A stretch of 41,753 nucleotides of DNA, taken from the NCBI RefSeq assembly GCF_019024285.1, contig NZ_WMKZ01000036.1:1-41753 (forward strand), given 5' to 3'. Within the stretch, counting starts at the first letter, position 1, and each line of letters starts with the position of its first letter. Shown here in pieces: positions 1 through 9,416 of this stretch. The position numbers and the translations under genes are program-made. Source of the DNA: Alkalihalobacterium elongatum. GTDB taxonomy: Bacteria; Bacillota; Bacilli; Bacillales; Bacillaceae_F. The notes beneath the pieces are model-generated. The model was not told where the DNA came from. It did no database searches and worked only from the letters and a program-made list of their open reading frames with translations.

Positions 1-156
1 CTATTCAATCGCTTTAGTGACCGCCCTCTCCTTCTGATACCGCTCTCGGGCTCTATTCAATCGCTTTAGTGACCGCCCTCTCCTTCTGATACCGCTCTCG
101 GGCTCTATTCACTCGCTTTAGTGACCGCCCTCTCCTTCTGATACGGCTCTCGGGCT
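1..156. repeat. Three tandem copies of a 52-bp unit
   Basis: Copies lie at 1-52, 53-104 and 105-156. The first two are identical; the third differs at two bases (aatcg to actcg, and ccgctc to cggctc). The array begins at the window edge, so more copies may lie to the left. Each unit holds two similar pyrimidine-rich stretches, ccgccctctcc and ccgctctcggg. Because 52 is not a multiple of three, any reading frame shifts at each copy, so this is not an ordinary coding repeat. It starts 15 bases past the murJ stop codon on that gene's downstream side. The repeat is seen directly; its function is unknown. Confidence 0.93.
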
Positions 157-171
157 CCATTGTCGTTCTCC

Positions 172-1812
172 CTACTGTACTTCTGTTCTCTTTTTCTTCC
201 AACGTAGGAAAGAAAAACGATGGCCGAGTATCTGTCCTGCTAAATGTGAGCGGACCGTTAAAAATAAATAAATGAGTCCACCAGCCGCTATGGATGGAAC
301 TAAAACAATTAACGCATTCGTCCAGTTTGTCATCGGGAATAGCATTTCTAGTAAATGTTTAACGATTACAACGACAAACGCCATCACAGCTACAAATATG
401 GAAATGAGTAAAAATCTCTTAATAATAAAACGATAATCATAATTAGCAAATTTCCCAATCGCCCAAACGTTAACGGCAATCGCAATCGCGTATCCAATAT
501 AGGTTGTTAACACCCCGCCTACTGCGCCTAATAAATAAATGGCCCACCAGTTTGAAACAAGCTTTACCACTAGGGCAACAACTAATCCAATCACTGCATA
601 CTTTTGCTTATTCATCCCTTGTAAAATAGCGGACGTCACAGCAAACAGCGAGAAGAAAATCGCAATCGGAGCATAATAACGCAATATACTTCCGCCAATT
701 TCAACATCCTCAAATCCAAAAAGGACACCAAAAGCTGGGAAGGATAAGATTGACAATCCTACCGCCGCAGGGATCGTTAGGAATAATATGATTTGATACG
801 TTTGTGTAATTTGATTTCGCAGTACTTCCTCTTCGCCATTTATAAACGATTTAGTAATCGTTGGAATTAGCGTTATCGAAAACGCCGTAGCTAATGCCAC
901 TGGAATTAAGATTAGTTTATGAGATGATTGCGAGAATACACCAAAAGCAACCTCTGCTTCCGCCTGTGAAACACCTGACGCTATTAGCGCACGGTTGAAC
1001 GTAAATAAATCGATAAGTTGATATAGCGGAATAGCTAGACCAATAAATGATAAAGGTAAAGCATATGAAATAAGCTCCTTGTACATGCTTTTAAGCGGGA
1101 TCTTATGATCAACTGTACTCTCACTCAATTGGCGATTTAATAGCTCTTTTCTTTTAAACCAATAAACTAATAGAACAACCAGACCACCTATGGCTCCCAC
1201 AAAGGCTCCAAATGTTGCAAAACCAACGGCTACGCCAATCCCCCCTTGATATACACCGACAATCAAGAACGTTAAACTTAAAATAAAAATAATCCGAACA
1301 ATTTGTTCAACAACTTGTGATACAGCCGTTGGACCCATCGATTGAAATCCTTGGAAATAGCCGCGGATAACAGACATGATCGGAACAATAATTAATGCTG
1401 TACTAACCATTCGGATCGAAAAAATCATATCATCCATGGAGTTTCCTTGAAGTTCACTAGGATCTTTAATGATTAATGTCGAAATAACGGGTGCCATAAA
1501 GAACAGCATTAAAAAGGCGATAAATCCCGTAATGGACATAACGATTAACCCAGAGTTAAACAGCCTTCTTCCCGTATAATAGTCTCCAAGTGCGTTATAT
1601 TTAGCGACAAATTTAGAAACGGCTAACGGTACTCCCATTGTTGCTAGACTAAGTATGACCGTATATGGTAAATAACCATAAGCGTATAATGCCAGACCTT
1701 GCTGCCCAACAATAGCACTGAACGGAAAAATATATATTAGACCAAGAATTTTAGAAATGAATGTTGCGGCCGTGAGGATCATCGTCCCGCGAATAAGTTT
1801 TGAGTCTGACAT
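172..1812 (-). CDS. murJ: Lipid II flippase MurJ (YtgP), MOP/PST superfamily
   Basis: This 546-residue polytopic membrane protein resembles the polysaccharide transport / MATE-like (MOP) superfamily and B. subtilis YtgP, the MurJ-type flippase that moves undecaprenyl-linked lipid II to the outer face of the membrane for peptidoglycan synthesis. It opens with a basic segment (SKLIRGTMILTAATFISKILG), typical of YtgP/SpoVB proteins, and has about 14 hydrophobic segments in two homologous halves. Length is normal for YtgP. The ATG is preceded by AGGAGG at a good distance, so the start is secure. The sporulation paralogue SpoVB is the main alternative; the synteny with ytfP favours YtgP. Confidence 0.85.
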   Translation of the reverse strand: MSDSKLIRGTMILTAATFISKILGLIYIFPFSAIVGQQGLALYAYGYLPYTVILSLATMGVPLAVSKFVAKYNALGDYYTGRRLFNSGLIVMSITGFIAFLMLFFMAPVISTLIIKDPSELQGNSMDDMIFSIRMVSTALIIVPIMSVIRGYFQGFQSMGPTAVSQVVEQIVRIIFILSLTFLIVGVYQGGIGVAVGFATFGAFVGAIGGLVVLLVYWFKRKELLNRQLSESTVDHKIPLKSMYKELISYALPLSFIGLAIPLYQLIDLFTFNRALIASGVSQAEAEVAFGVFSQSSHKLILIPVALATAFSITLIPTITKSFINGEEEVLRNQITQTYQIILFLTIPAAVGLSILSFPAFGVLFGFEDVEIGGSILRYYAPIAIFFSLFAVTSAILQGMNKQKYAVIGLVVALVVKLVSNWWAIYLLGAVGGVLTTYIGYAIAIAVNVWAIGKFANYDYRFIIKRFLLISIFVAVMAFVVVIVKHLLEMLFPMTNWTNALIVLVPSIAAGGLIYLFLTVRSHLAGQILGHRFSFLRWKKKRTEVQ

Positions 1813-1880
1813 AGTGTCCTCCTGATAAATTAAAACGAACTGAACATATACAGTCTACCGTATTTTTACAAAGTATCAAG

Positions 1881-2282
1881 TTAACCTTTTAAGATTTTAA
1901 TAAAATAATTTCTTTTTCTTGGACCATCAAACTCACAAAAGTATATTCCCTGCCACTGTCCTAATACGAGATCTCCACTAAAGATAATGACAGACTGTGA
2001 GGATCCCACAGTGCTAGCCTTTAAATGAGAAGCTGAATTTCCTTCCATATGACGATACTTGGAATGCTCCCACGGATAGACTTCATCTAGTCTCATCAAC
2101 ATATCGTGCTTTACATCAGGGTCAGCATTTTCATTAATCGTAATGCCAGCAGTTGTATGTGGACAATAAACCATGACTATACCGTCCTTTACACCGACAT
2201 CTTTAACAAATTGTCTTATTTCATCTGTAATATCAATCATTTCATCTCGTTTAGTTGTTTTTATCGATAATTTCGTTAACAT
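1881..2282 (-). CDS. yjbQ: YjbQ family protein (UPF0047)
   Basis: This is a 133-residue protein of the YjbQ/UPF0047 family, whose members show weak thiamine-phosphate synthase activity in vitro and whose physiological role is unsettled. The family core is visible: [21 protein letters not shown], then [15 protein letters not shown], and [18 protein letters not shown] near the C-terminus, with the conserved histidines. A longer frame extends nine residues upstream, but AAGGGGG lies just before the ATG at 2282 (MLTKLSIKT), so that start is preferred. It lies downstream of nothing obvious and is separated from murJ by only 68 bases on the same strand, so co-transcription with murJ is possible. 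Confidence 0.82.
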   Translation of the reverse strand: MLTKLSIKTTKRDEMIDITDEIRQFVKDVGVKDGIVMVYCPHTTAGITINENADPDVKHDMLMRLDEVYPWEHSKYRHMEGNSASHLKASTVGSSQSVIIFSGDLVLGQWQGIYFCEFDGPRKRNYFIKILKG

Positions 2283-2451
2283 GTTTAATCCCCCTTCAAA
2301 AGCTACCATTTCTTCATTGTACTAATCTCCTTTTTTATGATCAATGTTATTAGCTTGAATATGGTCAGGATTTAGTACTTTCCGCTTATCACCTATTGCG
2401 AATTGTGACTTTTTGCATAAGTTGTACTAAGTGGGGTAGAAGGAGGTGTAT

Positions 2452-2544
2452 ATGATGGGCGCATATAAACATTCATTTAACTTTGCGTTAATCGTAGTCC
2501 TGTTTATCTTGTTAATCATAATCGGTACAGCTTACGTCTACTAA
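2452..2544 (+). CDS. YjcZ-type tiny hydrophobic sporulation peptide
   Basis: A 30-residue ORF starts with ATG-ATG behind a perfect AGGAGGTG at 2441-2448. The product has a short polar head (MMGAYKHSF) followed by one transmembrane helix (FALIVVLFILLIIIG) and a short tail. This is the layout of the YjcZ family of tiny membrane proteins in spore-forming bacilli, which are often expressed during sporulation. I saw no convincing sporulation sigma-factor promoter in 2310-2440. A strong terminator follows at 2598-2624, which supports a separate transcription unit. The family call rests on size, the FALIVVLFILLIIIG pattern and context. Confidence 0.75.
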   Translation: MMGAYKHSFNFALIVVLFILLIIIGTAYVY

Positions 2545-2866
2545 TCAAGATAATTGGGAGTTCAAACACTGAATATAAATATTACCTCTCTTAACTTAGG
2601 CGTCTAATTTTTAGGCGCCTTTTTAATGCGTTCATTTATGGTGCTGGCTCTTTTCTAAAGGCTGGTTTCGTATACTATACTACTGTAGTCTATATATATT
2701 AGATCCAATTAACTGATAATGGGTGTACGATAGTATATTTTGCTCTAAAAGTGAAACAATTACCAACAAGTCTAGATATCATGATAAACTCTTGAATTAG
2801 ATAAGTGGTAACAATGCTTAAATTAAGACTTTTTATGTTATTCAAGATAAAAAACATGAATGAAAG
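2545..2866 (+). other. Intergenic stretch between micropeptide and ytfP
   Basis: Apart from the terminator at 2598-2624, this 322-base AT-rich stretch shows no gene. A short inverted sequence, actac-t-gtagt, lies near 2681. The ytfP promoter must lie here, but I could not assign -35/-10 boxes with confidence. Confidence 0.5.
2598..2624 (+). terminator. Rho-independent terminator after the YjcZ-type gene
   Basis: AGGCGTCTAA pairs with TTAGGCGCCT (one G-U pair) around a three-base loop and is followed by a T run. It closes the micropeptide unit. Confidence 0.85.
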
Positions 2867-2878
2867 GTGTATAAAAGT

Positions 2879-4150
2879 ATGTATGATGTTATTGTAATTG
2901 GCGGTGGGCCTTCTGGTCTGATGGCTTCAATTGCGGCTGCTAATCAAGGAGCGAATGTCTTGTTGATTGACAAAGGTGATCAACTGGGCAGAAAGCTTGG
3001 AATTTCTGGTGGAGGTCGCTGCAACGTTACAAACCGTATGGCTCTTGACGAATTAATTGCTCATATTCCTGGAAATGGTCGGTTTATGCACAGCCCTTTT
3101 TCTGTCTTTAATAATGAGGATATTATTCAATTCTTTGAAGGGTTAGGTATTCGTTTAAAAGAAGAAGATCGCGGAAGAATGTTTCCCGTTAGCGATAAGG
3201 CTTCTACCGTTGTTCGTACGCTGATAGATCGAGTTAAAACGCTTGGAGTTAAAATTAAAACACATTCTCCAGTAAGAAATGTTCGTTATGATGATGAAAA
3301 GGTACTCGGAGTTACATTAGAAAATGGGGAAACGATTGATGCGCTAAACGTAATTATTGCTACAGGTGGTAAAAGTGTTCCTCATACAGGTTCAACAGGT
3401 GACGGATATCCTTGGGCAAGAAAAGCTGGCCATACAATTACTGATTTGTACCCTACAGAAGTACCGATAACTTCTGATGAACCATTTATCAAAAAGAAAG
3501 TGTTGCAAGGTCTTTCTTTACGAAATGTTGAGCTTTCAGTCATAAATGCGAAAGGAAAAATAATTAAGACTCATGAAGGTGATATGATCTTTACACACTT
3601 TGGCATTTCTGGCCCTATTGTTTTGAGGTGTAGTCAATATGTCGTCAAAGAATTAAAGAAACAGAAAGATAAATCGAATTCGGTTGTTATGAGTATCGAC
3701 CTCATCCCTACTAAATCAGCGGAAGAAGTTTTTCAAGAGTTACGTAAACTCCTAAAAGAGGAACCAAAAAAAGCTGTAAAAAATGTACTAAAAGGATACT
3801 TACCTGATCGAATTTTAACCTTTATTTTAGAAAAATTAGAAATTGATTTAGGAACTAGCTGTGCAAATATTGGTAATGAACCTCTTAGACAGCTGGCACA
3901 GCTCATTAAAGAATTTAAGTTTGAGGTAAATGGAACATTACCCATTGAAAAAGCATTTGTAACAGGCGGTGGCGTTTCAGTAAAAGAAATTCACCCGAAA
4001 ACGATGGAGTCAAAAAAGAAGCAAGGATTGTATTTTTGTGGGGAAGTATTAGATATCCACGGATATACAGGAGGCTACAATATTACCGCAGCCTTTTCCA
4101 CTGGCTATACGGCTGGATTTTCAGCAGGAGCTAGGAAAACGACCAGTTAA
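2879..4150 (+). CDS. ytfP: FAD/NAD(P)-binding flavoprotein YtfP (HI0933/BaiN-like)
   Basis: This 423-residue protein belongs to the HI0933/YtfP family of flavoproteins, related to BaiN. The N-terminal Rossmann motif is GGGPSG (residues 8-13), followed by the family signature [12 protein letters not shown] (41-52) and a C-terminal FAD-contact segment around [16 protein letters not shown]. The substrate of the bacterial family is not firmly known; a soluble oxidoreductase is expected. A longer frame begins at GTG 2867, but AAAGGTG at 2863-2869 overlaps that codon and is spaced nine bases from ATG 2879, so the ATG is the likely start. It is monocistronic and ends against a convergent catabolic operon. 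Confidence 0.85.
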   Translation: MYDVIVIGGGPSGLMASIAAANQGANVLLIDKGDQLGRKLGISGGGRCNVTNRMALDELIAHIPGNGRFMHSPFSVFNNEDIIQFFEGLGIRLKEEDRGRMFPVSDKASTVVRTLIDRVKTLGVKIKTHSPVRNVRYDDEKVLGVTLENGETIDALNVIIATGGKSVPHTGSTGDGYPWARKAGHTITDLYPTEVPITSDEPFIKKKVLQGLSLRNVELSVINAKGKIIKTHEGDMIFTHFGISGPIVLRCSQYVVKELKKQKDKSNSVVMSIDLIPTKSAEEVFQELRKLLKEEPKKAVKNVLKGYLPDRILTFILEKLEIDLGTSCANIGNEPLRQLAQLIKEFKFEVNGTLPIEKAFVTGGGVSVKEIHPKTMESKKKQGLYFCGEVLDIHGYTGGYNITAAFSTGYTAGFSAGARKTTS

Positions 4151-4158
4151 CCACAAAG

Positions 4159-4285
4159 TTATACACAACCTGTGGATAAAAACACTGATAATTTGTGTAT
4201 AAATTATCTGCGGTAAATTAGCGATTTCCTTACATAATATTTAGCTTGTGAATAAGTTTTCTGTTTACCCACAAGCTTATTCACA
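4159..4285. promoter_or_regulatory. Cluster of DnaA-box-like 9-mers (cluster 1)
   Basis: Five sequences fit TTATNCACA exactly: TTATACACA at 4159-4167 (+), TGTGGATAA at 4171-4179 (-), TGTGTATAA at 4194-4202 (-), TGTGAATAA at 4247-4255 (-) and TTATTCACA at 4277-4285 (+). A one-mismatch copy, TTACCCACA, lies at 4265-4273. The last two exact boxes form an 11-bp inverted repeat. The cluster lies between the 3' ends of two convergent genes, so it is not a promoter site. DnaA binding is an inference from the consensus. Confidence 0.75.
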
Positions 4286-4368
4286 AAAAACGAGACAATC
4301 CGACAAAGTTATTTAGATTTCTCAAAAATTTTATCATCGTTTGTAAATTTATGTGGATGAACGAAAAA

Positions 4369-4390
4369 ATGAGGCTGATACCAGCCTCAT
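4369..4390 (-). terminator. Terminator of the sigma-54 catabolic operon
   Basis: ATGAGGCTG and CAGCCTCAT form a perfect 9-bp stem with a four-base loop. On the minus strand it is followed by six T, seven bases past the aldehyde dehydrogenase stop codon. Confidence 0.9.
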
Positions 4391-4396
4391 TCATCT

Positions 4397-5827
4397 TTAT
4401 ATCGAAAAGCCTCCGAGCTTTGTTTCTAAATACTCGTGAATACCTTCCTTGCCACCTTCACGTCCGAGTCCACTTTCTTTCATACCTCCAAATGGAGCTG
4501 CGGCTGCTGTCGGATTGATATCATTTATTCCGATAATTCCGAACTTCAGCTTTTCAAACATTGTCATAGCGCGCTTTAAATCATTTGTATAGACGTAGGC
4601 GGCTAATCCATAATCTGTGTCATTTGCCATCTTTAAAACTTCTTCTTCCGTTTCAAACGGAATGATTGGAGCTACAGGACCGAATGTTTCTTCATAATAA
4701 ATAGTCATCGACTCATCAACATCAGTCAATACAGTTGGTGAATAGAACGTCCCTTTATGAAGGGCCTCACTGACAAGACGCTCACCACCTATTGCCACTT
4801 TAGCTCCTTTACTCGTCGCATCACTTACTTGGTTATGGACTTTCTCTAGAGCTTGCGTATCAACGAGCGGGCCAATTGAAATGCCTTCCTCTAGGCCATT
4901 ACCTGCTTTCATTTTACTTACACGTTCCACAAATGTTTCAGTGAACTTGTCAATAATACTTTTGTGGACAAAGATCCTGTTTGGACTAATACAAGCTTGA
5001 CCCGTATTTAAAAACTTCACTAGCGTTGCACCTTTTGCAGCATGAACTGGATCTGCATCATCGAACACGATAAATGGGGCATGGCCGCCGAGTTCCATCG
5101 AAACTCGCTTCACTTGTTTCCCAGCTTGTTCGGCAATGTATTTACCAACTTCTGTTGACCCCGTGAACGTAATCTTCTTGACGGATTTATGTGTTAAAAA
5201 CACTTGACCAACTTCCTCTGGCTTTTCAGTCGTAACTAAGTTTACGACTCCTGCAGGCAGTCCAGCTTCTTCAAACACCTTAAACATTTCAACTGCGCAT
5301 AACGGTGTTTGTTCAGCTGGTTTTAATACAACTGTACATCCCGCTGCAATCGCTGGAGCTATTTTTCTAGTAATCATTGAAATGGGGTAGTTCCATGGTG
5401 TAATCGCACAAACAACACCTACAGGCTGATGTAGCACCATAAATCGTTGGTCTTTTCTTGGAGAAGGTAAAATTTCACCATTTACTCGCTTCGCTTCCTC
5501 AGCATACAGCAAGAGAAAATCCGCACCGTATTGGACTTCATTTCTTGCTGCTTTTAATGGCTTCCCTTGCTCCTTTGACATCATCACTGCTAGCTGATCT
5601 TTCTTTTCGATCATCAATTCATAGGCTTTATAAAGATATTTAGACCGTTCATAAGCGGTTAATGTGGACCAAGCTTCAAATGCATCTTCAGCAGCAGAAA
5701 TAGCATTCATCGCATCTTCAGCTGTCCCATTCGCCACAGTGTCTAGAACTTCACCAGTAGCTGGGTTAAACGAAGAAAAAGTATTCCCGCTTTCTGTCGG
5801 CTGCCATTTTCCATTAATATACAACAC
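4397..5827 (-). CDS. NAD(P)-dependent aldehyde dehydrogenase (succinate-semialdehyde DH-like)
   Basis: This 476-residue enzyme belongs to the aldehyde dehydrogenase superfamily and looks closest to the GabD/succinate-semialdehyde branch. Visible catalytic features are PWNYP with Asn145, ELGG with the general base Glu245, and GQACI with the nucleophile Cys279. It would oxidise an aldehyde to an acid with NAD(P)+ in the cytoplasm. It is the last gene of the sigma-54 operon; the start is GTG at 5827 behind AGGAGCG, 18 bases after the hydrolase stop. The company of acyl-CoA enzymes suggests it feeds or drains a short-chain acid pathway, but the actual aldehyde cannot be read from sequence. Confidence 0.85.
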   Translation of the reverse strand: MLYINGKWQPTESGNTFSSFNPATGEVLDTVANGTAEDAMNAISAAEDAFEAWSTLTAYERSKYLYKAYELMIEKKDQLAVMMSKEQGKPLKAARNEVQYGADFLLLYAEEAKRVNGEILPSPRKDQRFMVLHQPVGVVCAITPWNYPISMITRKIAPAIAAGCTVVLKPAEQTPLCAVEMFKVFEEAGLPAGVVNLVTTEKPEEVGQVFLTHKSVKKITFTGSTEVGKYIAEQAGKQVKRVSMELGGHAPFIVFDDADPVHAAKGATLVKFLNTGQACISPNRIFVHKSIIDKFTETFVERVSKMKAGNGLEEGISIGPLVDTQALEKVHNQVSDATSKGAKVAIGGERLVSEALHKGTFYSPTVLTDVDESMTIYYEETFGPVAPIIPFETEEEVLKMANDTDYGLAAYVYTNDLKRAMTMFEKLKFGIIGINDINPTAAAAPFGGMKESGLGREGGKEGIHEYLETKLGGFSI

Positions 5828-5845
5828 AATAATCGCTCCTACTGT

Positions 5846-6544
5846 TTATTTGACGTTTACTGCTTTTTTTACTTGTTCACAAAAAGCTTCAATTTGCTGT
5901 GCAAACTGTTTTGGCTTCTCTAGTTGCACGTAATGCCCTGCACCTGAAATGACTTCTAACTGAACATTTTCATTGGCATTAACAATTTCTGATTGAGCGT
6001 TTGGAGGTAGCAATTTATCCTCATCACCATAAAGAGCTAAAATAGGAAGTGTCAATTGAGAAATTGTCGTTTTTCCGTTTTTATATAAATCACACGCTTT
6101 AAAATCATTTAAAGCAACTGATACTGGCGTTTGATCTAACTCTGCTTTCTCTTCAGTCATTAAGCTTTCATCTGTCGATTTGCTATATGAAGCTAAGAAG
6201 AGAAATTCAGGAAATTGACCGATTTCTAATTGACCGATAATTTTCGGATGAACAGGTAGTTCGTAATAAGATGCAGCAAGAACGAGTCCTTTTACATGAG
6301 GGTTAATAGCTGCTAGTTCGATACCTACCATTCCGCCCATTGAATGACCTACAACAATAACGTCTTCTGTAATTGTATCAGATAAGCGTTTAGCATAGTC
6401 TTCAACTGACTCTGCGATCACTTCTTGATTAGATCCGTGCCCTGGTAAATCAATGCTCTCGAACGAAAGGTTTGGCAAATATTCATTCATCTTTCTCCAC
6501 TTACTACTTGAACCACCAGCACCGTGAATAAATAATACTTTCAT
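5846..6544 (-). CDS. Alpha/beta-fold hydrolase
   Basis: This is a 232-residue alpha/beta hydrolase. The oxyanion HGAGG motif is at residues 7-11, the nucleophile elbow GHSMGG has Ser68, and the expected Asp (LYGDED) and His (GAGHYV) follow in order. It has no signal peptide and should be cytoplasmic. The ATG directly follows the acyl-CoA dehydrogenase stop codon, and its ribosome-binding GGAGGG lies inside the last codons of that gene, so the two are translationally coupled. It might hydrolyse an ester, lactone or thioester of the pathway; the family is too broad for a closer call. Confidence 0.8.
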   Translation of the reverse strand: MKVLFIHGAGGSSSKWRKMNEYLPNLSFESIDLPGHGSNQEVIAESVEDYAKRLSDTITEDVIVVGHSMGGMVGIELAAINPHVKGLVLAASYYELPVHPKIIGQLEIGQFPEFLFLASYSKSTDESLMTEEKAELDQTPVSVALNDFKACDLYKNGKTTISQLTLPILALYGDEDKLLPPNAQSEIVNANENVQLEVISGAGHYVQLEKPKQFAQQIEAFCEQVKKAVNVK

Positions 6545-7693
6545 TTATTTCCCTCCTAGTAAGTTTCTTGCAACAACTAAACGTTGGATTTGGTTTGTAC
6601 CTTCATAAATTTGAGTTATCTTAGCATCTCTCATCATTCGCTCGACATTGTACTCCTGAATGTAACCATAGCCACCTAGTAATTGTACAGCATCTGTTGT
6701 AACTTTCATTGCTACATCAGAAGCAAACATTTTCGCCATCGATGAAGCTTGCGTAAGTTCCGGATTTTTACCTGTTGCCGTTAAATCATTTACTTTTGCT
6801 GCTGCACGGTATACGAGACCACGGGCAGCTTCTACTTGTGTCGCCATATCTGCCAACATGAATTGTACACCTTGGAAAGAAGCTATCGGCTTACCGAATT
6901 GTTCTCGTTCTTGAACATACTCTAAAGCAGCATCTAAAGCACCTTGAGCGATACCAAGCGCTTGCGCAGCGACGGTTGGCCTCGACTTATCAAAGGTTTT
7001 CATAGCCGCCATCCAACCTTCCCCTTCACCGCCGATGATATTTTCAGCTGGAACACGACAGTTTTCAAAGAATAGTTGAGCAGTCGGTGAACCTTTAATA
7101 CCCATTTTCTTTTCCAACTTACCGACTTCAAATCCTGGAGTATCTTTTTCAACGACAAACGCTGATATGCCATTTTCTGTTTGCGCAAATACGGTGTATA
7201 GATCAGCAACCCCACCATTGCTGATGAACATTTTTTGACCATATAAAACATAGCTATCCCCGTCTTTTACCGCACGTGTCTTAAGGCTTTTTACATCAGA
7301 ACCGGCACCTGGCTCCGTTAACGCATAAGCAATTACCTTTTTTCCTGAAGCAACATCTGGGAGAAAACGTTGCTTTAACTCATGACTTCCGCTAATAATA
7401 ATCGGTAAAGCCCCAAGTTCTTGGACCACAACGACCTGTGAAGATGATGCACAAACACGGGCAATTTCTTCTACTATCGTACAAAAGCTAAGTAAATCTA
7501 ACCCAGCACCGCCGTATTCTTCAGGCATGTTTGCTCCGATATATCCGTATTCAGAAACAAGCTTCAATACATCCCATGGATATTGTGCTTCTTCATCAAT
7601 TTCCATCGCACGTGGTTTAATTTTTTCTTGAGCTAATCTATGAATCTCTTGTTTAATTTGCTGATGCTCGGCCGATAATTCAAAATAACTCAT
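6545..7693 (-). CDS. Acyl-CoA dehydrogenase (short-chain type)
   Basis: This 382-residue FAD-dependent acyl-CoA dehydrogenase has normal length. It carries YALTEPGAGSD in the flavin/substrate region, QLLGGYGYIQEYNVERMMRDAKI near the C-terminus, and the catalytic base Glu364 in YEGTNQ, as in short-chain and butyryl-CoA dehydrogenases. It would introduce the alpha,beta double bond of a saturated acyl-CoA and pass electrons to ETF, which is not encoded in this window. A longer frame starts at 7723, but GGGGGAG just before ATG 7693 (MSYFELSAE) sets the start. It sits in the middle of the sigma-54 operon. Confidence 0.88.
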   Translation of the reverse strand: MSYFELSAEHQQIKQEIHRLAQEKIKPRAMEIDEEAQYPWDVLKLVSEYGYIGANMPEEYGGAGLDLLSFCTIVEEIARVCASSSQVVVVQELGALPIIISGSHELKQRFLPDVASGKKVIAYALTEPGAGSDVKSLKTRAVKDGDSYVLYGQKMFISNGGVADLYTVFAQTENGISAFVVEKDTPGFEVGKLEKKMGIKGSPTAQLFFENCRVPAENIIGGEGEGWMAAMKTFDKSRPTVAAQALGIAQGALDAALEYVQEREQFGKPIASFQGVQFMLADMATQVEAARGLVYRAAAKVNDLTATGKNPELTQASSMAKMFASDVAMKVTTDAVQLLGGYGYIQEYNVERMMRDAKITQIYEGTNQIQRLVVARNLLGGK

Positions 7694-7729
7694 CGCTTCT
7701 CCCCCATTTATATTGATAATCATTGTTTC

Positions 7730-8572
7730 TTAATAATCGTAAAAGCCTCTACCCGTTTTTCTACCTAGGTGACCAGCTCTTACTAATTTTCTCAATAAAG
7801 GTGCTGCTCTGTATTTTGAATCCTGTGTTTCTTCATAAAGAGAATCCTGGACGAATAATAAAGTATCTAAGCCAATTAAATCAGCTAATGCTAATGGTCC
7901 AATCGGGTGGTTAGCTCCTAGTTTCATACCTTTATCAATATCTTCTGCACTTGCAATTCCTTCTTGTAAAACGAAGATGGCTTCATTAATCATTGGTACA
8001 AGGATGCGGTTTACCGCAAATAACGGAGCTTCCTTCACATCAATCGCTTCTTTTCCAAGAGATTCTACCAACGCTCTTGATTTTTCATATGTCTCTTCTG
8101 TAGTATCATAACCACGAATTAACTCAACTAATTTCATAACTGGTACTGGATTAAAGAAGTGGAATCCCATTACACGACTAGGATCCTCTATAACACTAGC
8201 CATTTCTGTAATACTTAAACCTGATGTATTACTTACGATTAATGTCTCACTGCCTACAATTTTATCGACTTTCTTAAAAATCTCTTTTTTCAGTTCAATA
8301 TTTTCATTAACGGCTTCGATCACACAATCCATCTCTGCAAGTACCTGCCAATCGGTAGATGTTGAAAGTCTACCTTGAAACTCTTCAACTTGTCCTTCAG
8401 TTACTTTCCCTTTTTCTACAGCTCGGCTCCAGTTTTTATTAATTTGCTTTAAGCCTCTTTCAAAAAATGCAGCTTCTTGTTCAATACCCGTAACCTCATA
8501 ACCTGCTTCTACACACACTTGAGCAATGCCTGAACCCATAGTTCCAAATCCAATAACAGCAATTTTTTTCAT
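7730..8572 (-). CDS. 3-hydroxyacyl-CoA (3-hydroxybutyryl-CoA) dehydrogenase
   Basis: This 280-residue, single-function enzyme resembles Hbd/MmgB/PaaH. The NAD-binding loop is GFGTMGSG (residues 8-15). The catalytic region has SNTSGLS (114-120) and His138 in [15 protein letters not shown], and the dimerisation/substrate domain ends with [14 protein letters not shown]. It would oxidise a 3-hydroxyacyl-CoA to the 3-ketoacyl-CoA. It is the second gene of the sigma-54 operon, with GGAGGATAC before its ATG and 37 bases between the preceding crotonase stop and its start. No thiolase follows. Confidence 0.88.
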   Translation of the reverse strand: MKKIAVIGFGTMGSGIAQVCVEAGYEVTGIEQEAAFFERGLKQINKNWSRAVEKGKVTEGQVEEFQGRLSTSTDWQVLAEMDCVIEAVNENIELKKEIFKKVDKIVGSETLIVSNTSGLSITEMASVIEDPSRVMGFHFFNPVPVMKLVELIRGYDTTEETYEKSRALVESLGKEAIDVKEAPLFAVNRILVPMINEAIFVLQEGIASAEDIDKGMKLGANHPIGPLALADLIGLDTLLFVQDSLYEETQDSKYRAAPLLRKLVRAGHLGRKTGRGFYDY

Positions 8573-8609
8573 TCTAGTATCCTCCTAATTTATCGATATA
8601 TTATAAGTC

Positions 8610-9374
8610 TTATTTTCTAGTGAAATTTGGTTCTCTTTTTTCGAAGAATGCTGCGACGCCTTCATTCTTATCTTCAGTGTCACATAACGTCCCAAAATAT
8701 GTAGCTTCCGTATGCAATCCTTCTTCTAACGTCTGATCAAGCCCTTCATTTACTGCTTTCTTTGCAGCTCTAACAGCTAATGGGCCTCTTTTTGAGATTT
8801 TCTCCGCCCATTTTCTCGCTTCGTCTAGTGCTGATTCTTCTGTTACTTCTTCAACAATACCCACTTTATAAGCCTCTTCAGCTGAAAGGAATTCACCAGA
8901 GAAGATAAGCTGCTTCGCTTTTCCACTACCAATTAATCGTGGTAATCTTTGTGTTCCGCCATATCCAGGTAAAATTCCTAGCTTCACTTCTGGCAAACCA
9001 AATTGCGAACGGCTTGTTGCAATTCTAAAGTCACAAGCAAGCGCTAGCTCTAAACCACCGCCCAGTGTAAATCCATCAATTGCAGCAATTACAGGCTGTT
9101 CAAGGTCTGCGATTTGTTGAAAGATTTGCTGGCCTTTCTTTACGAGCTCTACCCCTGTATCAGCTGTTAAATTAGGAAAGTCCTTAATGTCCGCACCAGC
9201 AACAAATGCTTTATTTCCAGCTCCTGTAATAATAATTACATTCACATCTTCACTAATGTTATTAACAATCTCTGATAACTCCTCAAGTACTTGTTTTTCA
9301 AGCGCATTGACTGGAGGTGAATCTATTGTGATTGTTCCAATTTGATTTTCTACCTCGTAATTTACTTTTGTCAT
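8610..9374 (-). CDS. Enoyl-CoA hydratase (crotonase family)
   Basis: This 254-residue crotonase-fold enzyme keeps the complete active site of a hydratase: oxyanion-hole segments VAGADIKDF and GGGLEL, and both catalytic glutamates, Glu109 (GGGLEL) and Glu129 (GLPEVKLG), exactly 20 residues apart as in rat mitochondrial Glu144/Glu164. GYGGTQRL follows. It would hydrate a trans-2-enoyl-CoA. It is the promoter-proximal gene of the operon, with AGGAGGGG before the ATG, and lies just downstream of the first -24/-12 promoter. Confidence 0.88.
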   Translation of the reverse strand: MTKVNYEVENQIGTITIDSPPVNALEKQVLEELSEIVNNISEDVNVIIITGAGNKAFVAGADIKDFPNLTADTGVELVKKGQQIFQQIADLEQPVIAAIDGFTLGGGLELALACDFRIATSRSQFGLPEVKLGILPGYGGTQRLPRLIGSGKAKQLIFSGEFLSAEEAYKVGIVEEVTEESALDEARKWAEKISKRGPLAVRAAKKAVNEGLDQTLEEGLHTEATYFGTLCDTEDKNEGVAAFFEKREPNFTRK

Positions 9375-9416
9375 CGTATACCCCTCCTAGTTATGTTTAA
9401 ACATTTCAATATCTCA

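Noticed and set aside
1-156. CRISPR array
   Set aside because: The 52-bp units follow one another without spacers, so it is a plain tandem repeat.
4159-4285. Chromosomal replication origin (oriC)
   Set aside because: There is no dnaA, dnaN, rpmH or gyrase gene nearby and no clear AT-rich unwinding stretch with DnaA-trio pattern; the surroundings are the ytfP and catabolic genes.
4246-4286. Terminator of ytfP from the 11-bp inverted pair TTGTGAATAAG/CTTATTCACAA
   Set aside because: The arms are DnaA boxes, the loop is 19 bases, the stem is AT-rich and no T run follows; at best it is a weak terminator.
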